This document shows positions 40,430 through 41,588 of a stretch of 41,588 nt of DNA, one piece after another. The stretch lies in the NCBI GenBank assembly GCA_000980705.1, contig LBCK01000008.1:1-41588 (forward strand). Reading direction: 5' to 3'. The first letter of the stretch is position 1. Every line of letters starts with the position of its first letter. A program made the position numbers and the translations under genes. The notes below the pieces were generated by a model. The model saw nothing but the letters and a program-made list of their open reading frames with translations, searched no databases and was not told the DNA's origin. This DNA is from Ruminococcus sp. UNK.MGS-30. GTDB lineage: Bacteria > Bacillota > Clostridia > Oscillospirales > Ruminococcaceae.

Positions 40430-40449
40430 CGGGACACTTTGTCTCGAAG
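40430..40449. repeat. Dyad CGGGACACTTTGTCTCGAAG, copy 3
   Basis: Identical to copy 1 over 20 bases; upstream of the sigma-like gene. Confidence 0.75.
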
Positions 40450-40891
40450 TCTGGAAAGCAAAATGCGCCTGCGCGACACAAGGCCGCACAAGCGCACGAA
40501 AATATATTATCGGTTATGTACTGTTTAATTTCATATTCAAAGCCCGACTGCTCCGATGGAGGGGCTACGCTTTTTTTAGCTGGTGCAAATCACGCGAACA
40601 ATGAAATAATAAAATGGACACGGCAAAATAACCTCCCATCGGCTACCGTGTCCCTACAAGTCGTCATTGGTTTGTGTAGACGCAAAGAAACGGCGGCTCT
40701 GAAAATCAAAGCCGCCGTTTCAAATGGGCGTGTTGATAGGCTGCTGTACGACGGCTTTTTTTCTTTTGCCGTCGTGCGGCAGCTTGTTCCTTTTGCGCTT
40801 ATCTTAACAAGCAATCCTCACAGAAATGTCACTGACACACGCTGTTTCGACAGAATAATGGGCTGAAATCTCACGAACCTGTGAGATTTGA

Positions 40892-40919
40892 AAAACCGGG
40901 AGAATAATCTCCCGGTTTT
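40892..40919 (-). terminator. Terminator of the permease gene
   Basis: AAAACCGGGAGA and TCTCCCGGTTTT around ATAA: strong 12-base stem ending in T on both strands. Confidence 0.8.
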
Positions 40920-40931
40920 CATCGCAAATAT

Positions 40932-41508
40932 TTAATTCTGCCGCAGTCTCTCTACAACGCTTTGCTTAACATTTTGCATGAAAGTTATGACGGGGGTTGC
41001 CAAGCAGACCAGCAAAACAATAGCTGCGACAACCAACAGAGAAATTACAGGATAGTGAAAAGCTGCATAAGGAACCATTCTTCTAAAGGCTGAGTATATT
41101 GGAATATATATCGCTGTTCCCAGTGTGGCAAGCAGTAGGAAAGAAATACTCCAATAATACCCGCCTTCCCAAAGCAATACATTTCTAATTTGCTTTTTCG
41201 TCATTCCTATACTTTCAAGTGTTGCAAATTCATGTTTCCGAGTATTTACACTAACAACCATTGTGTTAATGAAATTCATAATTCCTATCAGCAAAAATAC
41301 AGCGGACAACCCTGCGGCTATAATCCTTGAGGTCAGCAAATATCCGGCCATTTCTTGCTGCTTTTCATATCGTGACAGAATCGTAATGCCCGGTGACGAA
41401 GCAGTAATGGATTGAAGCTGCTCCATAATCCCTTTGTCATAACTGCTATCAATCGTATCAAAAGCAATCCGAAAGATTTTGGTTTCTCCAGACAACTTCT
41501 CTATTGCC
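40932..41508 (-). CDS. FtsX/MacB-type ABC permease, C-terminal part
   Basis: About 192 residues of a permease: IIAAGLSAVFLLIGIMNFINTMVV, VNTRKHEFATLESIGMTKKQIRNVLLWEGG, and two more hydrophobic segments (YWSISFLLLATLGTAIYI, YPVISLLVVAAIVLLVCLA) ending VKQSVVERLRQN. The HEFATLESIGMTKKQ loop is the FtsX signature. The gene is cut at 41508 by adapter sequence, so any start codon read at 41525 is false. Likely cargo of the element (antimicrobial peptide efflux). Confidence 0.85.
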
Positions 41509-41546
41509 CTGTCTCTTATGCACATCTAGATGTGGATAAGAGACAG
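41509..41546. other. Head-to-head Nextera mosaic ends (library artefact)
   Basis: 41509-41527 reads CTGTCTCTTATGCACATCT and 41528-41546 reads AGATGTGGATAAGAGACAG. Each differs at one base from the Tn5 mosaic end used in Nextera libraries. It translates on the minus strand as MCIRDR, a known artefact. The following 42 bases (41547-41588) have no assured origin. Confidence 0.95.
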
Positions 41547-41588
41547 GTGCAGGACTGCCCACCACAGAGCCTACCGGATGTATGGTGC

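Larger units (their letters stand above)
40352..40931. other. Gene-free stretch with several hairpins
   Basis: Holds a third dyad (40430-40449), an 11-base AAACGGCGGCT hairpin (40688-40720), an AATCTCAC/GTGAGATT hairpin (40867-40888) and the permease terminator. No convincing gene; the apparent plus-strand reading frames look like chance. Confidence 0.5.
37360..41508. mobile_element. Integrative element with large serine recombinase (left end)
   Basis: The left border is inferred from the abrupt kinase truncation and the recombinase stop 49 bases further right. Gene content (DUF4368-type recombinase, DUF6870, sigma-70-like protein, FtsX permease) is typical of clostridial Tn1549/CTn-like elements. 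The right end is not reached. Confidence 0.65.

Noticed and set aside
39608..40528. 306-codon plus-strand frame across the sigma-like gene
   Set aside because: Composition is implausible, it runs through a stable hairpin and the supported sigma-like gene lies on the opposite strand.
40516..40866. 116-codon plus-strand frame in a gene-free stretch
   Set aside because: It includes two strong hairpins and has no convincing ribosome binding site.
41509..41525. Start codon of the FtsX permease within the adapter
   Set aside because: The ATG belongs to the Nextera mosaic end, so the gene is 5'-truncated.
1..41588. tRNA genes or tRNA-linked attachment sites
   Set aside because: No cloverleaf with a T-arm GTTCRA motif was noticed on reading either strand.

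Overview
The window looks like a gut Bacillota (Clostridia; Ruminococcus/Oscillospiraceae-like) chromosome or metagenome contig. The reasons are the protein families, the strong AGGAGG-type ribosome binding sites, consensus sigma-A promoters and the set of mobile elements. No tRNA, rRNA or CRISPR array was seen. These are reading-level calls without database searches.

Positions 1-24.9 kb are most of one side of a prophage, read on the minus strand. From right to left: a LexA/CI-type repressor, a large ImmA/IrrE-HTH protein, an early promoter followed by a pseudoknotted leader RNA, and a replication/recombination module (DUF2800 nuclease-like, DUF2815 SSB-like, polymerase A, HNH, BRO antirepressor, P4-type primase-helicase, YozE-like, VRR-NUC, SNF2 helicase). 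Then come two sigma-like regulators, an HNH nuclease, a probable cos region, a P27 small terminase and two DNA methyltransferases. The last 5 kb (1-5.2 kb) is an accessory array of small genes: two proteins sharing a C-terminal domain (one an amidoligase), a gamma-glutamylcyclotransferase, DUF3846, DUF4314 and acidic proteins. Several have their own near-identical promoter, upstream dyad and spacer. Structural genes and integrase lie outside the window.

Positions 25-28.3 kb carry, on the plus strand, a BsuBI/PstI-like type II restriction-modification pair and a NUDIX-ASCH protein. Positions 28.3-31.0 kb are a pile of IS fragments (IS3, IS630, IS256, and an IS5-type element whose transposase has an in-frame amber stop before the catalytic Glu).

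Positions 31.0-37.36 kb form a candidate peptide system: a 69-aa Gly/Ser/Tyr-rich peptide behind a promoter with phased direct repeats, a lipoprotein, an ABC ATPase, a 691-aa duplicated-type permease, a LytTR response regulator and a truncated multi-TM sensor kinase. The kinase stops next to a mobile element (about 37.36 kb to 41.5 kb) that starts with a large serine recombinase and carries DUF6870, a sigma-70-like protein and the C-terminus of an FtsX/MacB-type permease. Three copies of a short dyad are spread between these element genes.

The last 80 bases are not trustworthy biology. Positions 41509-41546 are two head-to-head 19-base Nextera mosaic ends (one mismatch each), so the permease truncation and the following 42 bases are library or assembly artefacts.
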